Shown: in pieces, positions 18,268 to 27,302 of the stretch
Numbering within the stretch: the stretch's first letter is position 1
How the letters are laid out: every line of letters starts with the position of its first letter
Source of the DNA: CAYWXV01 sp964462535
GTDB lineage: Bacteria; Bacteroidota; Ignavibacteria; OLB7
Assembly: GCA_964462535.1 (NCBI GenBank)
Contig: CAYWXV010000004.1
Location: forward strand, 1-64,000
Direction: 5' to 3'
DNA length: 64,000 bases
The notes under the pieces: generated by a model
Seen by the model: the letters and a program-made list of their open reading frames with translations, nothing else
The model's database searches: none
Told to the model about the DNA's origin: nothing
Made by a program: the position numbers and the translations under genes

Positions 18268-18366
18268 TCCGTTCATTCAATTCTTTTCAATCGGCCACAC
18301 GGAAATCGTGCGTGTCATTATGCCCCCTCTCCATTCCGCAGTCCCGAGTCCCCACGTAGATCGGAT

Positions 18367-18420
18367 CGGTAGCCTCGCATCGTCGGCGTTCTCCCCCTTA
18401 GCCTCCGGTGGAGGCTACCG
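18367..18420. repeat. Hairpin repeat element, copy 3
   Basis: It has the same arms and core as copy 2, followed by TCCGTTCAATCA. It ends 24 bp from the stop codon of the giant gene at 18444, so on the minus strand it could also work as that gene's terminator, although no T-run follows. Confidence 0.8.
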
Positions 18421-18443
18421 TCCGTTCAATCAGTGCGGAGCCG

Positions 18444-21400
18444 CTAGTTCGACACCTGCATCAGTCGACTGAGCATTCCACCAGGCGTGTTCAATCGAAT
18501 CACATAGGTGCCAGACGAGAGATCACTCACGTCGTAGCGGACCAGGTATCGGCCGAAACTCGTCTCGCCATCGACCAGGCGGGCGACGATGTTCCCCTTC
18601 ATGTCTGCTATCACGAGCTGGACATGTCCATCCTCGTTCGTCTCGTACTCGATCTCGGTGATCGTGTTGGCCGGGTTCGGACGATTCTGCTCCAGTGCAA
18701 GGGCTCCCGTCGCGTTGAAGAGACGTGTTCCCCCCTCCTTGCAGATGCCGTCGGCGTAGTAGTGGCCGTTGATCACCTCGACGTTGATCGATGGATCGCT
18801 CCATGCGAATGACTCGAGCGTGAGGTTGGTCTCCTCGGCATTGCCGAGCATTGTCAGGAAGCGAAGTCCCGCCAGGACGCCAGGTCCACCGATGTAGTGA
18901 CCACGAAGGGTGATCACGCGATCGTCACCATCGAGGACGCCACGTTCGGTCGTGTCGACCGGCATGAGCATCGTCTTGTTGAAGCGGAGGACCGCCGTCC
19001 ACGTCAATGGCATCGTTGTGTCGACGTTGACTGCGTAGTCAAGTCGGAGCGGAATCTCGACTGTGTCGTTCGTCTTCGCCCGCATCGACGGGACGCTTAC
19101 GCCGGTGATCGCGCGATGGAGCATCGTCACCTCGACCTCCGAGGCACCCGGGCATCCATTCGAGTCGATTACGTCGACACGATAGAGACCGTTCCTGCGG
19201 ACCGTGATCGTACGGGTCGTCCACTCTGGAACCAGATCGTCGTTGTAGTACCAGACGTAGCTCAGGAACCCGCCCGGCTGGACGATGAGGTCGACAGAGT
19301 CGCTCGCGATCTGGTTCGGGTTGATCACGCTGATCGTCGGCTTGGGAGCACTCTTCAGTCCACGCACCTCGTACGATGCGGTCCCGAAGCAGCCGCCGGG
19401 CGATCCAACCATCACCGTGTAGACACCACCATCGTGGATGATGATCGTCTGCGTCGTGTCGCCGGTCGACCAGAGGTACGACTTGTAGCCGGCCCCTGCA
19501 TCGAGCATCGAGCTATCGTTCAGACAGATCACCTGGCTTCCGGTGATCACCGGCACGAACGGTGCTTCGACGTTCACCTCGTAGCTGGATTCACCGTAGC
19601 ATCCGCTGGTGGTGTCAGTCGCATAGACACTGACCGTAGCGGCGCCGCTGTCAAGCCATCTCACGAGGATCGAGCTGGTGCCCTGACCGTCGAAGATCGT
19701 CGCCGTCGTACCGGTGAGCTGCCAGTGGTACTCTACGCCCGGCATCTCCGGTACCCAGAAGGTCGAGAGGGAGTCCTCACAGACTCGCGGACGACCCTGG
19801 ATTGCGACGTACGGCTTGTCGTGCATGTCAATCGACATCTCCTCCGAAGCGTTGGAGCAACCGAACTGATCGGTGACCATTACGCTGTAGATACCCGGCT
19901 GCGAGACCAGGATAGAGGGCGTCGTCTCGCCGTTCGACCAGAGGTACTCGATGAATCCGGCCGGCGCCGAAAGCTCGATCGTGTCGCCACGGCAGATCAC
20001 GGGACGTCCGCTGGAGCTGATGATCGGGACAACCGGTGTCGGATGGACAATCACATTGACAGTGTCGGAAAGACCCTGGCATCCAGTGCTGTCGACCATG
20101 ATTACCGAGTAGTCTCCAGTCGAGCGGACGATGATCTGGCGAGTTGCCTCACCCGTCGACCAGCGGTACTCTGCGAATCCGCGCGGTGCGGTCAGCACGG
20201 TGCTGTCACCCTCACAGTACTCGGTCTTTCCATGCACCTGAAGGGGCATGTTGACGAAGAGAGGTGTCAGATTCACCTGGACGGTATCGGACCATCCCGG
20301 GCATCCGTTGGTGTCGGTCACGCCCAGCCAGTAGCGGCCGGTCGTCTTCGCCCAGATGACACGATTCGTGTCGCCGTTCGACCACTTGTACGTGACGTAT
20401 CCAGACGGAGCGACGATTCTGATCGAGTCACCAAGGCAGCTGGAGCCGCTCCCGATGACGGCCAGATTCGGCCGCGGCATGGGACGCATCGTCAGTTCGA
20501 CGGAGTCTGAGACGCCGTAGCATCCCGTGGTGTCAAGTGCGCGGACCGTATACGATCCACCACGACGGGCGATGATCACGCGACCAGTGTCGCCGTTCGA
20601 CCAGATGTAGTCAAGGAATCCACCCTGCGCGACAAGGACCGTGCTGTCACCCTCGCAGAAGACCGTCGGGCCCTCCACGGCAAGCTCAGGCACACGCGGC
20701 TCGGGGCGCATCGTGTAGACCACGGTATCGCTGACACCAACGCATCCGTTCGAATCCGTCACCTGCACCCGGTACGACCCAGGCATGGTGATATCGATTG
20801 ACCGCGTGGTGTCGCCAGTCGACCAGAGGTAGGCAATCATCCCATCCGGTGCCGATATCGTCATCGGGACGCGCGGGCAGAGCTCTGTCCCATCGCTCTC
20901 GATTACTGGCATCGGAAGTGCGTTCACCTTCACCTCAACCGGCTCGGAGAGCCCGCGACATCCTCGCGTATCGGTGGCCAGGACCTGATACGATCCACCA
21001 TCGACCACTGTGATGACGCGATTCGTATCGCCGTTCGACCAGATGTAGTTCGTGTATCCACTATCGGCTGCAAGCTGGACGCTCGTCCCCTCGCAGATCG
21101 ATGTCGGGCCGCTGGCCGTGATCTTCGGGATCTCGGGCGCAAGCGTTCTGATCTGAACCGTATCCGAAATGTTCGAGCATTCGTTGGCGTCAAAGACCTG
21201 GACCTGGTAGTCACCGGCCTCACGGACCACAATCGTTTCGGTCGTGTCACCGGTCGACCAGAGGTAGCGCACCATTCCGGTGGGTGCCTCCAACGTCGCC
21301 GAATCACCTTCGCAGAAGATCGACGGTCCAACGATGTTGATCACCGGCTGCACCGGCGGGATGTTCACGTTGATCGTCACCGTATCGGAGATACCCTGGC

Positions 21401-24400
21401 AGCCCATGCTGTCAATCACGGTAACGAAGTAGTCGCCGAAGTCAATGACCTTGGTCTGCGGACCGAAGTCGCCGTTCGACCAGACGTACGCGGCATATCC
21501 TTCCGGAGCAGAGATCGTCACCGTATCGCCGAAGCAGACAGTCGTTGGACGATCGGTCGTCAACTGCGGTCGGGGCATACCGTGCATCGTGATCGTCACG
21601 GGATCGGAGATGCTGGAGCATCCGTTGCCGTCAATCACCTGAACCGTATAGTCACCACCACTCCGGACCACCGTCACGGGCGTCGTGTCGCCATTCGACC
21701 AGACGTACCCAACGTATCCGAACGGAGCAACCAATTCCGTGCTGTCGTTCTCACAGAACGTCGACGGACCATTGACAACGATATCGGGCTTGATCGGCGG
21801 AGCATTGACCGTGATGTTCACGGTGTCCGAGTTGATGTCACATCCGAATGCGTCGGCGACCGTGACCCAGTAGGAGCCGGTGTCCCGAACGACGATCGAG
21901 AGCCCCTTCTGTCCCGTCGACCACGTGTACGAGGCGTAGCCTACAGGTGCGCGGAGGACCGCCGAGTCTCCCTGACAGAAGACAGAGTCGTTCACCACAC
22001 TCAGTGATGGCTTGGTCGGCAGGTTCCGGACGAAGATGTTCGTCGGGCGCGATGTCCCCTTGCATCCGTTGGTATCGGTCACACTGACAGTGTATGCACC
22101 GGCGACGGTAACGAAGATGTTCCTCGTGGTGTCGCCGTTCGACCAGTTGTAGTTGACAAACCCGGCAGGCGCCGAGAGAATCGTCGTGTCACCCTTGCAG
22201 ATGGTTCGCTGGCCGTTGACCGTAATGGTCGGGAACGGCAGGTTATTCACCTTGACAGATACCGTGTCTGACGGTGCCGTGCAGGCATTCGTATCGGTAA
22301 CAGTGACCCAGTACTTGCCCGTTGCCTTCGCGATGATTGCCGTCTGCGTCGATCCGTTCGACCAGAGGTACTTCACGAATCCGGGCGGGGCAATCAGGAT
22401 GACCGAGTCACCCTGGCAGACGTTCGTCGGACCGCCGACCGTGATGACGGCGTTCGGGCGCGGATGGACGGTAACGGAAACCGTATCCGAATACCCCTGG
22501 CATCCATTCATATCGAAGACGCGAACCCAGTAGTCCCCACTCCGGCCGATGCGCGATACACGCGTGGTGTCGCCATTCGACCAGATGTAGCGCGACATGT
22601 TCGCCGGCGCCGTCAGGTTGACTGTCAGACCGTCACAGAAGGTGGTCGGGCCACCGACCGTAATCTTCGGTGTCGGGTTCTGGTTCACCGTCACCCGAAT
22701 CGTATCGGAGCGGTTTGCGCAACCGTTCGTGTCGATGACACGGACCCAGTAGGAGCCGGCTGCAGCCACGTTGATCGTTGGCGTTGGCGCGCCGTTCGAC
22801 CACTGGTATGCAAGGAATCCCGTCGGCGCCTGAATCGAGACGCTATCACCCTGACAGATCGCCGGCGGACCGGACGTCGTCAGTTTCACCTTCGGCAGCG
22901 AGTCCATGATGATGACCGCTGTATCCGAGCGGGCGCGACAAAGGTTCGTGTCGGTCGCGTCGACCCAATAGTTTCCACCCGACTTCACGATGATCGTCCT
23001 CGTCTTCGCACCGTTCGACCAGTTGTAGGCCACGTACCCCGGGGGGGCCGTGATTGCCGTGCTGTCTCCCTGGCAGAAGCGTGTCGGACCATTGACGGTC
23101 ACAAACGGATTCGGTAGCGGATTGACCTTGATGGTCGCAGTGTCGCTGGTCGTGCGGCAGCCGTTCGTGTCTCCGACGGTCACTGCATAGCGACCTGAGT
23201 CTTTGACCGTAATGCGGCGTGTCGTCTGACCGTTTGTCCACTGATACGTGGCATACCCGGGCGGGACCTGCAGGACCACGCTGTCTCCATTGCAGAAGGT
23301 CAGCGGGCCACTGGCGGTGATGGCCGGCTTGATCGGGTTGTTCCTAACCGTCACGGTGGTCGGTGTCGATACCGTTACGCAACCGTTCAGGTCTGTGGCG
23401 GTGACGGTGTAATTACCCGTCGTCTTGATCGTTACGATCGCGTTCGTGTCCCCGTTCGACCAGCGATAGCGGACGAATCCGGGGCTCGCGATCAGCGTGA
23501 CGCTGTCACCGAAGCAGAAGGTCGTTGGACCTGTCGACGTAATCGTCGGCACTGTTGTCGGGTTGACCGTCACGTTGACGACGTTCGACGTATCGCGGCA
23601 TCCATTGACATCGGTGACGATCACCGAGTATGCGCCGCTCGTCTTTACTCTGATCGACCGCGTCGTTAGACCGTTCGACCAGAGGTACTGTGCAAAGGGC
23701 TGCGAAACGGTAAGGGTCGCTGAATCTCCCTGACAGAAGGTGAGGGGCCCCGCCGGGAGGACATTGGCAACCGGGACCGGATAGACGCTCACGCGAACGG
23801 TGTCCGGACTCGAGAAGCAGCCGTTTGCGTCGGTAACGACCAGTGAGTAGGTCGTCGGCGAACTCGGCGATGCGATCGGGTTGGGGATCGTCGTCGAGCT
23901 GAGGCCAAAGGCCGGAGTCCACTGGTAGGAGTACGGAGGCGTACCGCTGATAGCGGCAGGCGATCCGCCGATCTGCACACCGACGTTGGAGCAGGTCGTG
24001 ATGTTCGGGCCGGCCTCCGCAACAGGACGTTGCGCAACCGTGACCAGAACGGTGGCAGTATCGCGGCACCCCGTCTGATCGACGACGATCAACTGATAGT
24101 TCGTCGTCACAGTCGGGTTAGCCACGGGGTTGGGGCTAGTTGGAGAACTAAGTCCCGATGTGGGACTCCAGAGATATGTGTATGGTCCGGTGCCTCCAAC
24201 GACCGTCGGAACGCCACCGAGAACGGTGTTGTTGCCGAGACAGAGATTCGTTGGGCTACCGGCATTCACCGTCATCGGTGGGTATGCCGTGACGACGACG
24301 GTGTCCCGAACAACGCATCCGGCGATGTCGGTAACTGCGACGACATAACTCGTCGTCGTCGTCGGACTGGCAATGGGATTCGGAACCGTGGTCGAGCTCA

Positions 24401-25625
24401 GCCCTGTGGCCGGTGACCATACATACGTGTATGGAGGCGACCCGGCCGAGGCTGTTGGCGCGCCACCGATCTGCACAGGCTGACCGGGACAGGTCCCCTG
24501 ATCGGCACCGGCCGAAACGAGCGGCGGTGGAATGGGCGTCAACATCACCGTGTTGGAGTCGCTGCACCCAATCGCGTCGGTCACGACGACCTTGTATACA
24601 GTCGGTGCGTTCACCGTTGCGACGGGATTGGAGATCGTTGTAGAACTCAACCCCGTCGCCGGCGACCATGCATAGGTGTAGGGGCCCCGGCCGCCAGTGG
24701 CGGTCGGCGTCCCACCGATCGTGACCGGTACTCCCTGGCAGACGTTTCTGCTGGTACCGGCGTTGACCGTGATTGACGTGTTCACAGTAATCGTCGCTGC
24801 CTCGGACATCATGCATCCGGCAGCGTCGGTCACGGTCAACGTGTAGACCGTTGTCCCGGTCGGCGTCGCGATCGGGTTCGATATCGTCGTGGAGCTAAGA
24901 CCCGTTGCGGGTGACCACGAGTATGTATAAGGAGGCGTACCACCCGAGGCAGCGGGGGATCCGCCTATCATCGTGGAGTAGCCACGACAGAGTGCAATGT
25001 CGGGTCCCGCGTCAGATATGACCGCGGCCACCGGAGTAACCACCACTTGATCTGTCCCAACGCACCCGTTGGCGTCCGTAACCGTCACGGTGTAGGTGAC
25101 GGGCGCTCCAGAAAAGCTGGAGACGACCGGACGGGCCACAGTCGACGAACTCAGGTTCGTCGTCGGTGACCAGGCATACGTGTAGGGACCGGTCCCCCCT
25201 GTCGCGGTCGGGGTGCCCCCTATCTGCACGGTACCACCGTTGCAGAGATTGCGATCCGGACCTGCGTTGACCGTCGGCGGAGCGAACACGCGAATGAGGT
25301 TGGTAATCACCAACGTCCCGGTGTTCGGACCCGGCGCGTCTGTCACCGCAAGCCTGACCGTATAGGTACCCGGCGTCGAATAGACATGCGTGGGGTTCTG
25401 GGTGGTGTAATCAACCGATCCGTTGTTGTCGATATCCCATGCCCATGTAGTCACCACACCTGGTGTCAGGTCTGTGAAGTTCACAGTCAAGGGAGCACAA
25501 CCGGAGGTCGGTGATGCCGTGAAGTTCGCGTTGATCGTCCCCTGTGCGTTCGTCAGAGTCGAAGCGCATACAGCGAGAGCGAGTAGGAAGGCAACGCGTA
25601 CGAGGAGGAGAAAACGGTATCTCAT
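18444..25625 (-). CDS. Giant T9SS surface protein, PKD head plus about 19 Cys-paired repeats
   Basis: About 2,393 residues. ATG 25625 follows GGAG and begins a signal peptide (MRYRFLLLVRVAFLLALAV). Order: a PKD domain (about residues 28-115; APLTVNFTDL, WAWDIDNNG, PGTYTVRL); six units of about 92 residues (AGPD...C, IGG, PYTYAWSPATGLSS, DANGC); about 18 units of about 73 residues (FCxGDSV, YLWSNG, DTNGC); a PKD-like unit; two further repeats; a cohesin-like segment (NDTVEIPLRLDY); a T9SS sorting domain (NRPNPA, DMKGNIV, SGTYVIRL). The C-terminal two thirds match the 10481 protein domain for domain, so they are paralogues with different heads. Surface stalk or adhesin is the likely role. Confidence 0.86.
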   Translation of the reverse strand: MRYRFLLLVRVAFLLALAVCASTLTNAQGTINANFTASPTSGCAPLTVNFTDLTPGVVTTWAWDIDNNGSVDYTTQNPTHVYSTPGTYTVRLAVTDAPGPNTGTLVITNLIRVFAPPTVNAGPDRNLCNGGTVQIGGTPTATGGTGPYTYAWSPTTNLSSSTVARPVVSSFSGAPVTYTVTVTDANGCVGTDQVVVTPVAAVISDAGPDIALCRGYSTMIGGSPAASGGTPPYTYSWSPATGLSSTTISNPIATPTGTTVYTLTVTDAAGCMMSEAATITVNTSITVNAGTSRNVCQGVPVTIGGTPTATGGRGPYTYAWSPATGLSSTTISNPVATVNAPTVYKVVVTDAIGCSDSNTVMLTPIPPPLVSAGADQGTCPGQPVQIGGAPTASAGSPPYTYVWSPATGLSSTTVPNPIASPTTTTSYVVAVTDIAGCVVRDTVVVTAYPPMTVNAGSPTNLCLGNNTVLGGVPTVVGGTGPYTYLWSPTSGLSSPTSPNPVANPTVTTNYQLIVVDQTGCRDTATVLVTVAQRPVAEAGPNITTCSNVGVQIGGSPAAISGTPPYSYQWTPAFGLSSTTIPNPIASPSSPTTYSLVVTDANGCFSSPDTVRVSVYPVPVANVLPAGPLTFCQGDSATLTVSQPFAQYLWSNGLTTRSIRVKTSGAYSVIVTDVNGCRDTSNVVNVTVNPTTVPTITSTGPTTFCFGDSVTLIASPGFVRYRWSNGDTNAIVTIKTTGNYTVTATDLNGCVTVSTPTTVTVRNNPIKPAITASGPLTFCNGDSVVLQVPPGYATYQWTNGQTTRRITVKDSGRYAVTVGDTNGCRTTSDTATIKVNPLPNPFVTVNGPTRFCQGDSTAITAPPGYVAYNWSNGAKTRTIIVKSGGNYWVDATDTNLCRARSDTAVIIMDSLPKVKLTTSGPPAICQGDSVSIQAPTGFLAYQWSNGAPTPTINVAAAGSYWVRVIDTNGCANRSDTIRVTVNQNPTPKITVGGPTTFCDGLTVNLTAPANMSRYIWSNGDTTRVSRIGRSGDYWVRVFDMNGCQGYSDTVSVTVHPRPNAVITVGGPTNVCQGDSVILIAPPGFVKYLWSNGSTQTAIIAKATGKYWVTVTDTNACTAPSDTVSVKVNNLPFPTITVNGQRTICKGDTTILSAPAGFVNYNWSNGDTTRNIFVTVAGAYTVSVTDTNGCKGTSRPTNIFVRNLPTKPSLSVVNDSVFCQGDSAVLRAPVGYASYTWSTGQKGLSIVVRDTGSYWVTVADAFGCDINSDTVNITVNAPPIKPDIVVNGPSTFCENDSTELVAPFGYVGYVWSNGDTTPVTVVRSGGDYTVQVIDGNGCSSISDPVTITMHGMPRPQLTTDRPTTVCFGDTVTISAPEGYAAYVWSNGDFGPQTKVIDFGDYFVTVIDSMGCQGISDTVTINVNIPPVQPVINIVGPSIFCEGDSATLEAPTGMVRYLWSTGDTTETIVVREAGDYQVQVFDANECSNISDTVQIRTLAPEIPKITASGPTSICEGTSVQLAADSGYTNYIWSNGDTNRVITVVDGGSYQVLATDTRGCRGLSEPVEVKVNALPMPVIESDGTELCPRVPMTISAPDGMIAYLWSTGDTTRSIDITMPGSYRVQVTDSNGCVGVSDTVVYTMRPEPRVPELAVEGPTVFCEGDSTVLVAQGGFLDYIWSNGDTGRVIIARRGGSYTVRALDTTGCYGVSDSVELTMRPMPRPNLAVIGSGSSCLGDSIRIVAPSGYVTYKWSNGDTNRVIWAKTTGRYWLGVTDTNGCPGWSDTVQVNLTPLFVNMPLQVHGKTEYCEGDSTVLTAPRGFAEYRWSTGEATRQIIVRSTGDYSVIMVDSTGCQGLSDTVNVIVHPTPVVPIISSSGRPVICRGDTIELSAPAGFIEYLWSNGETTPSILVSQPGIYSVMVTDQFGCSNASEEMSIDMHDKPYVAIQGRPRVCEDSLSTFWVPEMPGVEYHWQLTGTTATIFDGQGTSSILVRWLDSGAATVSVYATDTTSGCYGESSYEVNVEAPFVPVITGSQVICLNDSSMLDAGAGYKSYLWSTGDTTQTIIIHDGGVYTVMVGSPGGCFGTASYEVRGLKSAPKPTISVINPNQIASDSVDLIVQPGGFLSYVWYYNDDLVPEWTTRTITVRRNGLYRVDVIDSNGCPGASEVEVTMLHRAITGVSVPSMRAKTNDTVEIPLRLDYAVNVDTTMPLTWTAVLRFNKTMLMPVDTTERGVLDGDDRVITLRGHYIGGPGVLAGLRFLTMLGNAEETNLTLESFAWSDPSINVEVINGHYYADGICKEGGTRLFNATGALALEQNRPNPANTITEIEYETNEDGHVQLVIADMKGNIVARLVDGETSFGRYLVRYDVSDLSSGTYVIRLNTPGGMLSRLMQVSN

Positions 25626-25986
25626 ACTAATATCTCCGGTGAATGACAGGCCGGTCGCTCCCATCGGGATGGACCTCGGGCGCACGACCACCAAACCGCG
25701 GCGCGTCGCCAGATGCGCACACGGCGTGGCCATGCCCTCGAGACCCACCACGCGGGCCGAAGGCGTGTAATCGCCGCTCAGAAGCGAATGACGTGTAACG
25801 GAGTCGTTGTTATGATGCGGAGCACGTGGACCTCCATCATCGGGCCGTCGAGCCGCTCACAGTTGGACCTGAAGAGCTGCACGACAACCGTCGTTGATGT
25901 GTGCTGTATCACCCGGTCAGACCGGATGGGACGCCGGCAGTTCTCCCTTCTGGACCAGGAAAACCACTGACAGAGTTAGAATGTTC
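25626..25986. other. Intergenic region upstream of the second giant gene
   Basis: 361 bp with no convincing ORF and no clear repeat. It lies between the small ORF at 25987 and the giant gene on the same strand. Apart from the ribosome site just before 25625 I see nothing specific in it. Confidence 0.5.
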
Positions 25987-26295
25987 TTACTGCGCGACCA
26001 GATTATGGTCACCGTCGCACAGAGTGACATCGTTCGCCGCTTGGACGTCGGAGAAGAGATGCGATTCTGATGAGATAGGTGATGCGTGCCGGATACAGGC
26101 TGCCCCCTCCGATTGATCGCACGACGTAGCCCCAGACGAAGTCACAAGACTCGCGTTCAGGATCATCGGTGATGCTTCCCTCCGGGCTTCCGTCGTATCT
26201 ACGTTCGCGTCATGCCGGGAGGCAACGAGCGCGACGAGATCGTCGGCGAAGAGAATGGACAGGAACAGTAAGAGTAGGTAGAAGAGAGGCTTCAT
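25987..26295 (-). CDS. Small exported protein in the leader of the second giant gene
   Basis: 102 residues. The start has a strong GGAGGT. Residues 1-17 (MKPLFYLLLLFLSILFA) are a convincing signal peptide. The rest is polar, with three cysteines (SGATSCDQ, GAACIRH, LCDGD) and no known domain. It lies between the LuxR-type regulator and the giant gene, all on one strand, and shares its leader block and 25-bp upstream motif with the 17627 ORF. It could be an accessory or chaperone-like secreted peptide, or a leader. The family is unknown to me. Confidence 0.5.
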   Translation of the reverse strand: MKPLFYLLLLFLSILFADDLVALVASRHDANVDTTEARREASPMILNASLVTSSGATSCDQSEGAACIRHASPISSESHLFSDVQAANDVTLCDGDHNLVAQ

Positions 26296-26300
26296 TCAGA

Positions 26301-26315
26301 GACCTCCGATGTTAA
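26301..26315 (-). promoter_or_regulatory. Conserved ribosome-site block, copy B
   Basis: The minus strand reads TTAACATCGGAGGTC, 5 bases before ATG 26295. It is the counterpart of 17633-17649. Confidence 0.6.
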
Positions 26316-26435
26316 TGCTCATTCGGGGAATCGCTGGACACGATCGTTATCCCGACTCTGCATTCGGCAATCTGGACTTTGCTTTCGGACTCTGATATCC
26401 GTTGGCGTAACAAAGGTCGCACATTTCCCCCTCCC

Positions 26436-26460
26436 CATGCCAGTACATGGTAGGGTACTT
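26436..26460 (-). promoter_or_regulatory. 25-bp shared upstream motif, copy B
   Basis: The minus-strand core is TACCCTACCATGTACTGGC, 141 bp upstream of ATG 26295 and 80 bp downstream of the LuxR-type gene's stop. It matches copy A at 22 of 25 positions, far more than the surrounding sequence. Confidence 0.5.
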
Positions 26461-26540
26461 TTTGGGGGCCCTGGGACCGTCGGCTGGGGATGGCGATGAA
26501 CCGGATGGGTTCAAGGTTCCCGACCGACGACAATCCATCG

Positions 26541-27302
26541 TCACCCCTCCCCTTCCGGGAAGAGCCTCGGTGTGAAGTACTTGGCGAACAGCTCCGTGTA
26601 GGTCATGACGCCGGCTTTGCGGTGAATAGACTTCACGTGCTTCCGGACCGTGTCGATGCCAACGTGAATCATCTCCGCGATCGCCTGGTACGGGTATCCG
26701 AACAGATGGACTGCAAGAACCTCCTGCTCGCGTTCGGTTAACTTCAGCTCGATCGAAATGCGGGAGAGGGCCTCGTGGAAGGCCCGGTCGACGGGGCGAA
26801 TGAAGTTGTGTCGGGCGACCAGATTCGAGAGAACAAAGACCAGGAACTGGCGAAGATCCTCCAGCAGGGCTATAGTTCCCTTCGAGATGGCCTTCTTCCC
26901 CTTTTCACGCCAGAGGACGATCGTCCCCAGATAGGCCCCCTCGCCGAAATTGTACTCGAACGAAATCGGTGGGTGGTAGACGGAGGGATCGAATCCCCCC
27001 TTTTTTGCCTGGGCGATGAGCCGCTCCGCATGTGAACGCCCGTTCGACTCCGATTCGATCATCAATCCCTCCGGCTTCCCCTTGCCGATATGCTGAGTCA
27101 TCACCTTCACCGGGCGATATGACTCGGGATGATTGAGATCGCATAGATAGTTCACATCGACCATGACGCCATCGACGTCTGGAAGGAGCTTCGATAGACC
27201 ATCCCTGAAGAGACTGATCCACTCCACCAGATGCCCCGACGTGGGTAGCGAATTGAGAAACCGAAGCATCGCTTCGGAGAGATGTGGATTCTCACCGGAC
27301 AT
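26541..27302 (-). CDS. LuxR-family (HTH) transcriptional regulator
   Basis: 253 residues. The C-terminal 65 residues are a LuxR/FixJ-type helix-turn-helix (LTEREQEVLAVHLFGYPYQAIAEMIHV without interruption in the frame; key pieces LTEREQEVL and GIDTVRKHVKSIHRKAG). The N-terminal 180 residues have no receiver domain and no DxxK pattern. They look like a sensory domain of the GAF or autoinducer-binding type, but I cannot assign it. It lies upstream of the small ORF and giant gene on the same strand, so regulation of the two surface modules is a reasonable inference. Confidence 0.8.
   Translation of the reverse strand: MSGENPHLSEAMLRFLNSLPTSGHLVEWISLFRDGLSKLLPDVDGVMVDVNYLCDLNHPESYRPVKVMTQHIGKGKPEGLMIESESNGRSHAERLIAQAKKGGFDPSVYHPPISFEYNFGEGAYLGTIVLWREKGKKAISKGTIALLEDLRQFLVFVLSNLVARHNFIRPVDRAFHEALSRISIELKLTEREQEVLAVHLFGYPYQAIAEMIHVGIDTVRKHVKSIHRKAGVMTYTELFAKYFTPRLFPEGEG

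Larger units (their letters stand above)
17628..18443. other. Intergenic region between the two giant genes
   Basis: These 816 bp hold no convincing gene. In order they contain the conserved ribosome-site block (17633-17649), the 25-bp shared motif (17745-17769), a T-run inverted repeat (17771-17788), a long hairpin (17819-17855), an orphan copy of the CTCCCCCTTA core (17924-17940) and three imperfect hairpin elements (18023-18420). The last hairpin ends 24 bp past the stop of the 18444 gene and could serve as its terminator. Confidence 0.7.

Noticed and set aside
18023..18420. Integron attC sites
   Set aside because: The hairpins lack the RYYYAAC and GTRRRRY core sites and no cassette genes or integrase are present.
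18897..20510. 537-codon open frame on the plus strand inside the giant gene
   Set aside because: Antisense to the repeat protein, with His/Arg/Asp-rich composition that arises from the opposite frame; no domain and no ribosome site.
10900..25500. Regularly spaced short DNA repeats (TCGACCAGAGGTA and similar) that look like a CRISPR or satellite array
   Set aside because: They recur at about 219-bp spacing, in frame, and encode the YLWSTG segment of the 73-residue protein repeats; the intervals are coding and also similar.
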